The translations under genes and the position numbers were made by a program. Below are positions 42,540 to 51,492 of a DNA stretch of 64,000 nucleotides, in pieces. Under the pieces are notes generated by a model. The model was not told where the DNA came from, did not search any database, and saw only the letters and a program-made list of their open reading frames with translations. This DNA is from an uncultured bacterium (lineage in GTDB: Bacteria > Cyanobacteriota > Vampirovibrionia > Gastranaerophilales > Gastranaerophilaceae): positions 1 through 64,000 of the forward strand of contig CASFPS010000008.1 of the NCBI GenBank assembly GCA_949296355.1, read 5' to 3'. Within the stretch, counting starts at the first letter, position 1; every line of letters begins with the position of its first letter.

Positions 42540-42590
42540 ATGACTGGCATCTACGGAATAATGAATCAAAAAGGAGAGTTTAATGATTAA
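42540..42590 (+). pseudogene. 16-codon ORF resembling an asparagine-synthetase N-terminus
   Basis: ATG at 42540 opens MTGIYGIMNQKGEFND then stop. The pattern M-x-GI-(Y/F)-GI-x-N-x-x-G is the start of class II glutamine amidotransferase domains in asparagine-synthetase-like proteins, except that the catalytic Cys2 is Thr here, as in RiPP-type members that lack glutaminase activity. The frame overlaps the GT2 start by 8 bases. It could be a leftover 5' end of a replaced gene, a leader ORF, or chance. Confidence 0.35.
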
Positions 42591-43443
42591 AGTATCTGTC
42601 ATTATTCCGGTTTTTAATACCGAAAAATATATTAGTAAATGTTTATCTTCACTGGTTAACCAAACATTAGATGATATAGAAATCATTTGTGTAAATGACG
42701 GTTCTACAGACAACTCGCTTGAAATTATTGAAAAAATTGCAAACAATGATGCCCGAATCAAAATCATAAATCAGGAGCATAAAAAACAGGGAGCTGCAAG
42801 AAATGCAGGGCTGAGAATTGCAGAGGGCGAATATATCGGTTTTGTTGATTCTGACGACTGGGTTGACTTGAATTATTATGAAATGCTATACAATACAGCA
42901 AAAAAATATGATGCGGATATAGCACTTGCAGCAAATGTTAGAATAGGAAACGGCAAAACAAAGAAAAGACTTGAAATAACAGAAGAAAAAACGGCAGTGA
43001 CTTTGCAGGAAAAAATTGATATCGGAAATCAGGTAAAAAATCCTTGTCCTACAAATAAAATCTACAGGCATTCTATGCTGAAAGAGAATAATATTATCTG
43101 GCAGGAGGGAGTTTATTGCGAAGATAAATTATTTACGATACAGGCAATTTATTATGCAAACAAAATCGTAACTGTACCGGATGTAAACTACTATTATTTC
43201 AGAAATCCAAATTCTACGGTTCATACAAAATCTGAAAAACATACACTTGACAAAAACAATGCTAAAAAAGCTGTTCTCAATTTTTTAAGAGAACAAAATG
43301 CTCAGATAAGAGACAAAGAATTCTGGGCAATAACTGAACAGAAAAAGTTTTTAAGCCTGCCTCTGCTTACTAAAAAGGAAAGCTTAAAGACAGCAAAGTA
43401 TTATTTATTAGGTTTAGTTCCGGTACTGGAAAGAGGTATATAA
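42583..43443 (+). CDS. GT2-family glycosyltransferase
   Basis: 286 residues. Typical GT-A nucleotide-sugar fold: KVSVIIPVFNTEKYISKCL at the start, IICVNDGSTDNS near 35-46, the DXD-type GFVDSDDWVD near 86-95, and the acceptor-side region with EGVYCEDKLF near 168-177. There is no membrane segment. It probably adds a sugar to a growing surface glycan at the inner face of the membrane. An AAAGGAGAG ribosome site precedes the ATG. It is the first gene of the operon controlled by the palindromic promoter, and the next gene starts directly after its stop codon. Confidence 0.92.
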   Translation: MIKVSVIIPVFNTEKYISKCLSSLVNQTLDDIEIICVNDGSTDNSLEIIEKIANNDARIKIINQEHKKQGAARNAGLRIAEGEYIGFVDSDDWVDLNYYEMLYNTAKKYDADIALAANVRIGNGKTKKRLEITEEKTAVTLQEKIDIGNQVKNPCPTNKIYRHSMLKENNIIWQEGVYCEDKLFTIQAIYYANKIVTVPDVNYYYFRNPNSTVHTKSEKHTLDKNNAKKAVLNFLREQNAQIRDKEFWAITEQKKFLSLPLLTKKESLKTAKYYLLGLVPVLERGI

Positions 43444-44637
43444 GTGCAAGTTCTCTGGAAAAAAGAAATAGAAGAGATTAAAGACAGCGGGTATATGAGA
43501 AATGATATCTCAATTACTGACGCTTTGATTGAGAATTTCTTTAATGAAATTTTGTATCCTACAGACAAAGGTCTGCTTCAGCTTGCATTCAGCAAGAATC
43601 CGACCCAGCAGGATTTAGACAACCTTTTGAAAGATTTTGATATAGAAGTCAAAGGCGGAAATAAATCCCTGATGCTTTCTTATTTTATGAAACGCCATCC
43701 GGAATTAAATTTCACTGCCTATGAAGGTCCGCGTCTGAAAGGTTTGTTAAAATTTTTCAGATTTAAAAACCTTAGCACTATCTCTCATTTTACAAAAATC
43801 GGAAGAGAATTGAATAAAGCCGGCATTACTCCGATGCTATTAAAAGGCGGAGCAATGAAGTTTTTAAGGCAGGATTTACCGAGAGTAATGAGTGATATTG
43901 ATATCCTTGTTCCTGAAAAAGACTTGATGAAATGCGCAAAATTAGCAGAACCTCTCGGTTACTGGTGGGAAAAAGTTGATATTCACGCAATTGACCTTCA
44001 TCCTGCAGGAAGCGAAGAAGGCGCTTTAGATGTCCACAAATTCATTTATATGGAAACCGGACATGAGAAATCTTTACTCAAAGGGCTTTATAAAAGAGCA
44101 AGAAAAATCGTTGCATTCGGTGTAAATGCGCTGATTCCGTCTAATGAAGATTTATTGTTTATATCTCTGGTTAACCTTGCAAGAAACCTCAGAAACAAAA
44201 CCAGCCAGGCAGGGCTTTTGTATACTTTGTTTGACTGCAAATATCTGATGGAGAGCAAGCCGGATTTTGACTGGGATATTGTAAGAGAAAATGCAAGAAA
44301 AACACATACGGAAATTCAGATGAATTTTGCAATGAAATTCATTGAAAAAATTTCTCCGGATGTTTTACCGGAGGAAATTAAGCACGACAAACTTTTTGAA
44401 AAAGAAACAAACGAATATTCAAATATGGTAATGTACAACAGATTCTATCTTGAGGATTTGAGGACAAAATGCAGAGCAATGAAAGTCGGGAATTTATTAA
44501 AAAATCCGGAACAAATTCCTGAATACCTTGCACTTAAACCAAAATACTTCTTATTGAAAAGAATCCGGAAACATCCGAAATTGATTGAATTATTCATCAA
44601 AGATTTAAAAACCAGACAGTACGAGTTTACAAAATAA
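43444..44637 (+). CDS. Nucleotidyltransferase-family protein (NTP_transf_5 type)
   Basis: 397 residues, starting with GTG directly after the GT2 stop. Motifs of the NTP_transf_5 group are visible: ITPMLLKGGAMKFL, then the metal-binding Asp pair in MSDIDILVP (D151, D153), and a His-rich loop (VDIHAIDLHPAG). This group is often found beside HPr-kinase-like and PqqD-like proteins in peptide- or glycan-modifying loci; no reaction has been shown that I know of. Substrate could be a phosphorylated peptide or sugar. It is followed 10 bases later by the HprK/PqqD fusion, which supports joint function. Confidence 0.82.
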   Translation: MQVLWKKEIEEIKDSGYMRNDISITDALIENFFNEILYPTDKGLLQLAFSKNPTQQDLDNLLKDFDIEVKGGNKSLMLSYFMKRHPELNFTAYEGPRLKGLLKFFRFKNLSTISHFTKIGRELNKAGITPMLLKGGAMKFLRQDLPRVMSDIDILVPEKDLMKCAKLAEPLGYWWEKVDIHAIDLHPAGSEEGALDVHKFIYMETGHEKSLLKGLYKRARKIVAFGVNALIPSNEDLLFISLVNLARNLRNKTSQAGLLYTLFDCKYLMESKPDFDWDIVRENARKTHTEIQMNFAMKFIEKISPDVLPEEIKHDKLFEKETNEYSNMVMYNRFYLEDLRTKCRAMKVGNLLKNPEQIPEYLALKPKYFLLKRIRKHPKLIELFIKDLKTRQYEFTK

Positions 44638-44647
44638 GGAAGAATTA

Positions 44648-46174
44648 ATGCAGTTTAGAGATTTTACAAAAGAAGAAATCAGAAATTGTTTTTCAAATAT
44701 TGATAAGTATTTGAAAAACAAAGAACAAAAGTTTATAAAATATGTGGATTTAGGCTGCACGGTTGTACGTTTAATCGGCTACAGCGAAGAGTTTTTGCCG
44801 CATATTGAAAAACAATTGACTTTTGTTTTGCGTGACAATGCGCCAAAGTATGACGCCACACTTATTTTGTGGAAAGAAACCGATTTTAATACTCTAATTC
44901 CGCAGCTTTCGCCAAAATTCAATCCTAAAACTAATCTAAAACTTAGAATTGATTGGATTTATTCTAAGAGAAAATCTTTTGACTGGCTTCATGTTATTGA
45001 TAAAGATTTTTCTAAGACAAAGCCTGCAATTGATATTCAGGCAGAAAGAGGCTTCTTTATCGGAAACGATTTTGAAAAGAATACATACTATTATGGCGTA
45101 AGAAATCTGGAGCCGGAAGAATTTATTAAAGAAGGGCATTTGTTTGTTCAGTTCTTCAATAATATTTTAAAAACTCCGACCTCGAATCTTGCCCACGGAG
45201 CGGTTATCGGGCTTAACGGAAACGGAATTTTGATGTGCGCAAGAGGTCAGAGGGGCAAATCTACTTTGTCTGTACTTTCTATGATTAAAGGTTTTGAATA
45301 CGTCTCTGATGATTATTTGATTCTGCATAAGAAAGGCAACGAGCTTTTATCAAGCCCTATCTATTCTATAATCACACTTTCACCTAAGATGTACAACGAA
45401 TTGTATGATTATCTGGGCGGTTCAAGATTCGTTTCAAATAATGCAAGAAAAGACAAATACGTGTTTAATATAGCAAATTTCCACGACAGATTCAGAATGA
45501 ATTACCCGATTAAAATTTGTCTTTTCCCTGAAATTGTATCGGACAAAGAGCCTTCAATCCATCCTTGCGAAAAAGGAAGAGCAATATGCCAGTTGATTCA
45601 CTCAACATTGATGCAGACTCAAGACTTAAACGACAATAAAACCGTCAAAAAGATGATGGATATGGTTAAAGACTTTGAGTTCTATAAATTCAATCTCTGC
45701 TCTGATATTGAAAAGAATACAGAATTCCTGCGTGATTTTATGAACAATCTTGAAAAACGTGAGAGAAAAACTATCACGGAGGACAAAATTTATCTGGATA
45801 TAACGTTTGATTTTGCAAATATTCTGAACAGTGAAACCGGAATAATTTATTCTATGAACAAATTTGCGACAAATGTATTTGAGAATTTGAAACGCAGCGT
45901 TTCTTATGAAGCAGTTAAGGAAGCTTTAAAACAATTTGAAAGCGAAAACGAAAACATATTAAGAGATTTTGATTTATTTACAGAAGCTCTTGAGGCTAAA
46001 GGAATTACGCTTCCGGCTCCTGTTAACGGAGCGCGGGCGGAAATTAATGCAGAATTTGCAAAAGAAGACAATTACCGGCTGTCTTTTGTCGAACACGCTG
46101 AGGAAGAATACAGAGAATTAGTGAAAGTAAAAGAAATAAATAAGGAGAATAAAAATGAATTATGTGTTAAATGA
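44648..46174 (+). CDS. HPr-kinase-like protein fused to a PqqD-like domain
   Basis: 508 residues. The central domain has the HprK/PEPCK-type P-loop GQRGKST (about 201-207), preceded by AHGAVIGLNGNGILMCARG and followed by VSDDYLILHKKG. Related kinases phosphorylate proteins, and one type phosphorylates a Ser of a lasso peptide. The C-terminal part (about 375-450) is a PqqD/RRE-like winged helix: ETGIIYSMNKFATNVFENL, then a helix with SYEAVKEALKQF. A tail of about 55 residues rich in Glu and Lys follows. The same PqqD domain plus tail is repeated as a separate gene, which starts 20 bases before this stop. An AAGGAAG ribosome site precedes the start. Confidence 0.82.
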   Translation: MQFRDFTKEEIRNCFSNIDKYLKNKEQKFIKYVDLGCTVVRLIGYSEEFLPHIEKQLTFVLRDNAPKYDATLILWKETDFNTLIPQLSPKFNPKTNLKLRIDWIYSKRKSFDWLHVIDKDFSKTKPAIDIQAERGFFIGNDFEKNTYYYGVRNLEPEEFIKEGHLFVQFFNNILKTPTSNLAHGAVIGLNGNGILMCARGQRGKSTLSVLSMIKGFEYVSDDYLILHKKGNELLSSPIYSIITLSPKMYNELYDYLGGSRFVSNNARKDKYVFNIANFHDRFRMNYPIKICLFPEIVSDKEPSIHPCEKGRAICQLIHSTLMQTQDLNDNKTVKKMMDMVKDFEFYKFNLCSDIEKNTEFLRDFMNNLEKRERKTITEDKIYLDITFDFANILNSETGIIYSMNKFATNVFENLKRSVSYEAVKEALKQFESENENILRDFDLFTEALEAKGITLPAPVNGARAEINAEFAKEDNYRLSFVEHAEEEYRELVKVKEINKENKNELCVK

Positions 46175-46625
46175 AGAAAAAATGTTTGCTGATGTAACTG
46201 ACGGCATTGCAATTATTATTAACTCTGAAACAGGGATATACTACGGCTTAAACGGTCTTGGTACAGCGGTTTACGAAAATCTTATGAACGGCGCTAGTGT
46301 TGAGAGCGTTCTTTCTGCACTCAAAAGCTTATCAGGCGCTCCTGCTGACATTGAGGCAAGATTAAACAAATTCATTAAAGATATGGTTGATGCTGAATTG
46401 ATTATTGAAGGTTCTGCTTCTGATTCAGCGGCAAGCATTGATTCTTCAATTGCTTCAGAAGATAACTTTGAAATGGAATCTAAAGCTTATGATGATGCTC
46501 AGGAACTGTTGTTAGCCGACCCGATCCACGAAGTTAAGGAAGAAACAGGCTGGACACCTGAAAAAGATTCAATCGGCTATACAAAAGAAGAAACCCGTGA
46601 AAGAGAACAAAAAGTCGAAGCATAG
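46155..46625 (+). CDS. Stand-alone PqqD-like peptide-binding protein
   Basis: 156 residues. The first 85 are a PqqD/RRE-type domain (INSETGIYYGLNGLGTAVYENL, then a helix with SVESVLSALKSL). The rest is an acidic tail with SEDNFEMESKAYDD and ELLLADPIHEVKEETG. The C-terminal 130 residues of the preceding kinase align along the whole length (same ETGI..Y..N..A..VYENL/VFENL, then an EDN..EE tail), so the two are paralogous. PqqD domains bind leader peptides for radical SAM or other RiPP enzymes. The radical SAM gene at 52386 is the obvious candidate partner. The start overlaps the kinase stop by 20 bases. Confidence 0.85.
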   Translation: MNYVLNEEKMFADVTDGIAIIINSETGIYYGLNGLGTAVYENLMNGASVESVLSALKSLSGAPADIEARLNKFIKDMVDAELIIEGSASDSAASIDSSIASEDNFEMESKAYDDAQELLLADPIHEVKEETGWTPEKDSIGYTKEETREREQKVEA

Positions 46626-46840
46626 GGGGTAAATGTATCGGGGTTGATAGTAATACTACAAGCTTGATATCATTACAAAGAATAATTCCCTAAACCAAGT
46701 CAGCCTTTGCCCCCCTTGCGGGGGAAATGGTGCGGAGCACCAAAGGGGGGGGAAAGGGGGAGGGGGAAACAATCACCCATCATAACCTTCCCTCAAAAGG
46801 GAAGGAAGGCGCAAAACCAGACACAGGCAAGCGTAAGAAA
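46626..46840. repeat. Repeat-filled gap inside the cluster
   Basis: Begins with a GGGGTAAATGTATC unit directly after the PqqD stop codon, then a CCCCCCTTGCGGGGGAAATGG stem-loop block (46709-46750) with inner hairpin GGTGC-GGA-GCACC. A CCTTCCC..GGGAAGG module follows near 46790. The block separates the PqqD genes from the GT2-GT2 gene. Confidence 0.75.
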
Positions 46841-46859
46841 ACAATAACAGGAGAACAAA

Positions 46860-48875
46860 GTGCCAAAAGTATCAGTAATCATACCGGTTTATAACACAGA
46901 GAATTATCTCAGAAAATGCCTGGATAGCGTTTGCAACCAAACGTTAAAGGACATTGAGATAATCTGTATTAATGACTGTTCACCTGACGGCTGCCTTGAA
47001 ATCCTAAAAGAGTACGCATCAAAGGATGAAAGAATTAAAATAATCGACTTCAAAGAAAACAAAGGCGCTGCCTGCGCCCGCAACGCGGGAATCGATGCTG
47101 CCCGGGGCGAATACCTCGGCTTCGTCGACTCCGACGACTTTATCGATCTGGATTTCTATGAAAAACTATACAATAAAGCCCTCGAAACCGGCGCAGATAT
47201 AGTTAAAACAAAAATTATAACAAAACACCTTGATGGATACACTGTTGAAGAGAGAATATCTAGCCTAGATATTATCAATAACAAAATGAACTTCAATATG
47301 GGATTTGTCAGCGCAATTTACTCAACCAAATTAATAACGGATTATAATGTAAAATTCATTAAAAACTGTACCTGGGGAGAAGATAGACTTTTCATCATAC
47401 AGAGCGTATACTATGCTAATGAAGTTGTACCAATTGATAAACCAATTTATCATTATATAAACCGTGCAGATTCTACAACAGCTCTTTTTAATAAACAAAA
47501 ATTAGAATCTGCAGTTTATTCCAATAAATTAATCTTTGAATTTATAAATAATATAGATATCACCACAGAAAGTTATAAAATTGTAGCAAAAGAATTTTTA
47601 ATTGATGATATCTTATATTTACTCAAAAAATATCAAAAAGAATGTTCTTTTGATATTGCAAATGTTTTCCCTGAAATTGCCAAAATATATAACTCCTTAA
47701 AATATAATAATATTCTCAAAGATTGTTATTCATGTACACTATTTGATTCTATTGTAAATAACAATATTGAAAATTTTAATAACCCTGAAAAAGTATTATT
47801 AGAAAAATTAAAATCTTTAAAAAATATACAAACAGCTCAACCGAAAGTATCAATTATTGTACCAGTATATAGAGTAGAAAAATATTTAAGACGTTGTCTT
47901 TATAATCTTGTTTTTCAAACGTTACAAGAAATAGAAATTATATGTATTAACGACGCATCACCGGATAATTCACTACACATATTACAAGAATTTGCAAAAT
48001 ATGATAAAAGAATTAAAATTATTAATTTTAAAGAGAATGAGGGGGTAGCTATTGCAAGAAATGAAGGCATGAAAGTTGCTACAGGTGAATATATAGGTTT
48101 TATTGATAGTGATGATTATGTAGATTTAGATTTTTATGAAAAACTATACAATGCAGCAATAAAAAATAATGCAGATGTTGTAAAATCAAATATTTATACA
48201 CATCAATTAAATGGGTTAATAAATAAGCACTATGAACTATTTAATAAAATTAAAAAAAATAAATTTTATTTTAATATGACATTTTTTAGTGCAATATATA
48301 AAAGACAACTTCTCAGTGAAAATAATATAAAATTTATAGAATATTGTATCTGGGGCGAGGAAAGACTATTTCCGATTTTGGCTTGTTATTACTGCAAAAA
48401 ATTTTATGTAGAAGAGTCCGCAGTTTATCACTACATAAATAGAGAGGACTCTGCTACGGTTAGAATAAATGATACAAAACTAGCTTCGGCTATATATTCT
48501 AATGAGTTAATTTTTAAATTTTTAAACAATGCCAGAATTATTCCTGAAAATTATAAAATTATAGCTACTGAATTTTTAGAAGATTTACTCCATGTCCTAA
48601 CAACTTCAATTAAACTCAACGAATTTGATACAAACATTTATTATAGTAAAGTTTTACAAATGTTTGAGAACATAAAATATAAAGAAATTTTTAAAGAAAA
48701 TCCGTTTTTAAAATTTCAATATGAAAATTTGAAGAACAAAAAAATATCAAATTTAATTAATCCATACCCGTTATTTTATATCCAACAAACATTAAATAAT
48801 TTCAGAAATAATCATTTGGCTAATATAAATAAAAATGAAAACCTCCACAAATGCTTGAAGGAAGTGGTTAAATAA
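46860..48875 (+). CDS. Tandem GT2-GT2 glycosyltransferase, mosaic composition
   Basis: 671 residues from a GTG start with a CAGGAG ribosome site. Two GT2 domains: KVSVIIPVYNTENYL, NDCSPDG and GFVDSDDFID in the first (about 1-230), and KVSIIVPVYRVEKYL, NDASPDN and GFIDSDDYVD in the second (about 327-560). The first 330 bases are GC-rich; after about 47200 the gene turns strongly AT-rich, more so than the operon genes upstream. The N-terminal portion was probably spliced on by recombination. Two GT domains in one chain suggest alternating addition of two sugars. It is followed after one base by a GT8 gene. Confidence 0.9.
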   Translation: MPKVSVIIPVYNTENYLRKCLDSVCNQTLKDIEIICINDCSPDGCLEILKEYASKDERIKIIDFKENKGAACARNAGIDAARGEYLGFVDSDDFIDLDFYEKLYNKALETGADIVKTKIITKHLDGYTVEERISSLDIINNKMNFNMGFVSAIYSTKLITDYNVKFIKNCTWGEDRLFIIQSVYYANEVVPIDKPIYHYINRADSTTALFNKQKLESAVYSNKLIFEFINNIDITTESYKIVAKEFLIDDILYLLKKYQKECSFDIANVFPEIAKIYNSLKYNNILKDCYSCTLFDSIVNNNIENFNNPEKVLLEKLKSLKNIQTAQPKVSIIVPVYRVEKYLRRCLYNLVFQTLQEIEIICINDASPDNSLHILQEFAKYDKRIKIINFKENEGVAIARNEGMKVATGEYIGFIDSDDYVDLDFYEKLYNAAIKNNADVVKSNIYTHQLNGLINKHYELFNKIKKNKFYFNMTFFSAIYKRQLLSENNIKFIEYCIWGEERLFPILACYYCKKFYVEESAVYHYINREDSATVRINDTKLASAIYSNELIFKFLNNARIIPENYKIIATEFLEDLLHVLTTSIKLNEFDTNIYYSKVLQMFENIKYKEIFKENPFLKFQYENLKNKKISNLINPYPLFYIQQTLNNFRNNHLANINKNENLHKCLKEVVK

Positions 48876-48876
48876 A

Positions 48877-49794
48877 ATGACTAATATTCCGGTATTTCTA
48901 TCTTCAGACAATAATTATGCTCCGTTTGTTGCAACGACTATTGCTTCTATATGTGACAACACAGATAGTTTTATTGAATTTTACGTCCTTGATGGCGGAA
49001 TATCACAAGAAAATATAAGAAAAATTGAATGCTTAAATAAACAATTTAAAAACTTTAATCTTGAATTTATAAAAATTGATTTAGATAAATATTTTAAAGG
49101 TTTCAAAGAAACTGAAAAAATTACTAAGGCAATGTATTCTAGATTTTTAATTCCATATTTAAAACCAGAAATCAATAAAGCTATATATTCAGATGTAGAC
49201 GTTATTCTATTTGGAGATATAAAAGAGCTGTATGACGAGCCTTTGGATAATTATTGGCTTGGCGCCAGTTTTGAAGAATTCTGGGAAAACAGTGTCAATA
49301 TTGAACGGAAAAAATATCTGGAACTTTCTGATAAACATAAATATTTTAACTCTGGAGTATTGTTATTAGATTGTGAAAATTGGAGAAAACATAATGTTTT
49401 AGAGAAACTATTAAAATACAGTATGAAATATAAAAACGTTCTTCAGTATCCAGATCAAGATGTATTAAACAAGTATTTTGAATGTAATTATAAAATCATA
49501 GATAAAAAATATAGTTATGTTGAAGCCTGGTTTGAGCTAGACGATAACTATAACTTTTTAATAAGACATTATACGGCAGATTTAAAACCCTGGCGAATTA
49601 GTCCTGATGTAAATATAAAAGAATACCCGCACATACAAGAATTTTGGAAATATGCAAAATATACAGAATTCTATGAAGAATTACTTAACAGTGCATATAC
49701 AAAAAATGAAATAGAACGGCATATTAGACATAAAAAATTATTTAAAGCCTGTAGCAAAATAGAAGAAAGATTAAAAAGTAAAACATGCAAATAA
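48877..49794 (+). CDS. GT8-family glycosyltransferase
   Basis: 305 residues. N-terminal IPVFLSSDNNYAPFVATTIAS, then the DXD motif in YSDVDVILFGD (about 107), a KYFNSGVLLLD stretch near 155 and a His-containing RHYTADLKPW near 230, the layout of LPS-type galactosyl- and glucosyltransferases using a retaining mechanism. It is the first of three closely related GT8 genes, two of which follow after a DUF1796 gene. Strongly AT-rich codon use compared with the window as a whole. Confidence 0.92.
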   Translation: MTNIPVFLSSDNNYAPFVATTIASICDNTDSFIEFYVLDGGISQENIRKIECLNKQFKNFNLEFIKIDLDKYFKGFKETEKITKAMYSRFLIPYLKPEINKAIYSDVDVILFGDIKELYDEPLDNYWLGASFEEFWENSVNIERKKYLELSDKHKYFNSGVLLLDCENWRKHNVLEKLLKYSMKYKNVLQYPDQDVLNKYFECNYKIIDKKYSYVEAWFELDDNYNFLIRHYTADLKPWRISPDVNIKEYPHIQEFWKYAKYTEFYEELLNSAYTKNEIERHIRHKKLFKACSKIEERLKSKTCK

Positions 49795-50546
49795 AATTAG
49801 GACAAAATATTATAGATATATTTAGAGGGAAAAAAACCTTATTATCAGAAAGAAACATTTTATGGTGTAAATATAAGTTAGCATCACTTATATTTAATAT
49901 TAAAAATTTACGGCATGGTAACCCCCAATATGATGAAATCATATCATTAGGCTATAATTGTGAAGTCTCATTTCGAATTAAGGATATTTTAGGAAAGATT
50001 TTTCAACATTATTACTCCTGGATATATATAGACAACAGAAACAATTTTATTAATTCATTAAATAATACACATAATTACTTGGACGATAATTTTAGTTATT
50101 TACCAAATGGAATGTATTTAGGAAACAAAACAAAATTTGCTTTTCATAGTTCTTACAAAAGTAAAGAACACAATATTGTAAAACAAGATCTTCTGTCAAA
50201 ATTAAAGCACTTAGCTTTAAAAACAGAGACATTATTAACAAGTAATAAAAGAATTTTATTTATAATAAAGGTACAAAGTACTGATAATATGAACAATGAC
50301 CTTGAATATATTACAAACATTCGCAATATTCTAAAACAAAAATGTCTTAATAAAACATTTACATTATTATGTGTCTTTGAGAAAGTATCTCTAAACTATA
50401 GCTATCAAAAACTTTTAGAGTTTAGAGCCTCAAATGTAGTAGTAGTAGTAGTAGAGAAATTTGCAAATGTTGCTCACACAGATTACGATGGCGACATATT
50501 AGGTTGGTTAAATGCAATTGCAGGAGAATATTATGAAAAAAAGTAA
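49785..50546 (+). CDS. DUF1796 putative papain-like cysteine peptidase-type protein
   Basis: 253 residues. The family opens with a Cys-containing loop followed by FDW-like aromatics: here EIISLGYNCEVSFRIKDIL (about residues 46-64) and YYSWIYID. The C-terminus has a typical AHTDYDGDILGWLNAI. By family description a papain-like thiol peptidase, but such proteins usually sit in glycan clusters and may act on glycans or acceptors. A catalytic His near NNTHNYL or AHTDYD is possible. It overlaps the first GT8 gene by 10 bases and the next by 14, so it is tightly coupled with them. AT-rich. Confidence 0.72.
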   Translation: MQIKLGQNIIDIFRGKKTLLSERNILWCKYKLASLIFNIKNLRHGNPQYDEIISLGYNCEVSFRIKDILGKIFQHYYSWIYIDNRNNFINSLNNTHNYLDDNFSYLPNGMYLGNKTKFAFHSSYKSKEHNIVKQDLLSKLKHLALKTETLLTSNKRILFIIKVQSTDNMNNDLEYITNIRNILKQKCLNKTFTLLCVFEKVSLNYSYQKLLEFRASNVVVVVVEKFANVAHTDYDGDILGWLNAIAGEYYEKK

Positions 50547-51492
50547 TTTAAAAATTCCGATATTTTTATCATCAGATGATAATTATGCTCCCTTTGTTGC
50601 AACTACTATTGCCTCTATATGTAACAATACAAAAGCTTTTTGTGAGTTTTATGTTCTCGACAGTGGAATAAGCAATGAAAATAAAAATAAAATTTGTTAT
50701 TTAAAAAATTCATTTAAAAATTTTTCTATTGAATTTATCAATGTTAAACCAGAGGAAGAATTTAAAAATATAAATTATTGTAATGCAGGTAATTATATTT
50801 CTATTTCTACATATAATAGATTCCTAATACCAAAGGTTAAACCTGAATTGGAGAAAGTGTTATATTTAGACGTTGATATCGTTGTTTTAGGAGATATTGC
50901 TGAGCTATATAACCAAGAATTAGAAGGCTATGCACTAGGAGCCATTTGGGATAAAAGCCGTGCATTATATAATACAGAGACAAAGACGCTAGTTGATTTA
51001 TCTGAAAATTATAAATATTTTAATGCTGGCATTCTTGTAATCGATGTACAAAAATGGAAGAAAGAAAATATAATTGAAAAACTTTTTGAAATCGAAAGAA
51101 AATATCAAAATAAAATTCGTCATGCAGATGAAACCTTATTAAACAAGTATTTCGATGGGAGTTATAAAATATTAAATATTAAATATAATTATACTGATTT
51201 TGATACAGCTACAAATCCACAAGAAGAAATTGTCATAAGACATTTTGCTACGCACATAAAACCGTGGCAGATTCATCCTGATATAAAGACTAAACTATGC
51301 CCTAACACACAAGACTTTTGGAAATATGCAGAAATGACCCCATTTTTTACAGATTTATTAGATAAATGTAATAGTAATACCTCCGATGAAATTATTAGAC
51401 AGCTACGTATCCGAGATATGGTACATAAAAGGTATATTCAACTAGAAACAAAAAAACTAAACAGGACAGGAATACTAAATTATGCAAATTAA
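50533..51492 (+). CDS. GT8-family glycosyltransferase (second paralogue)
   Basis: About 320 residues from the ATG at 50533, chosen because CAGGAG lies just before it; an in-frame ATG at 50512 has no such site. IPIFLSSDDNYAPFVATTIAS, DXD in YLDVDIVVLGD, and RHFATHIKPW. Close to the other two GT8 proteins over the whole length. It overlaps the DUF1796 gene at its start and the third GT8 gene at its end. Confidence 0.92.
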   Translation: MKKSNLKIPIFLSSDDNYAPFVATTIASICNNTKAFCEFYVLDSGISNENKNKICYLKNSFKNFSIEFINVKPEEEFKNINYCNAGNYISISTYNRFLIPKVKPELEKVLYLDVDIVVLGDIAELYNQELEGYALGAIWDKSRALYNTETKTLVDLSENYKYFNAGILVIDVQKWKKENIIEKLFEIERKYQNKIRHADETLLNKYFDGSYKILNIKYNYTDFDTATNPQEEIVIRHFATHIKPWQIHPDIKTKLCPNTQDFWKYAEMTPFFTDLLDKCNSNTSDEIIRQLRIRDMVHKRYIQLETKKLNRTGILNYAN

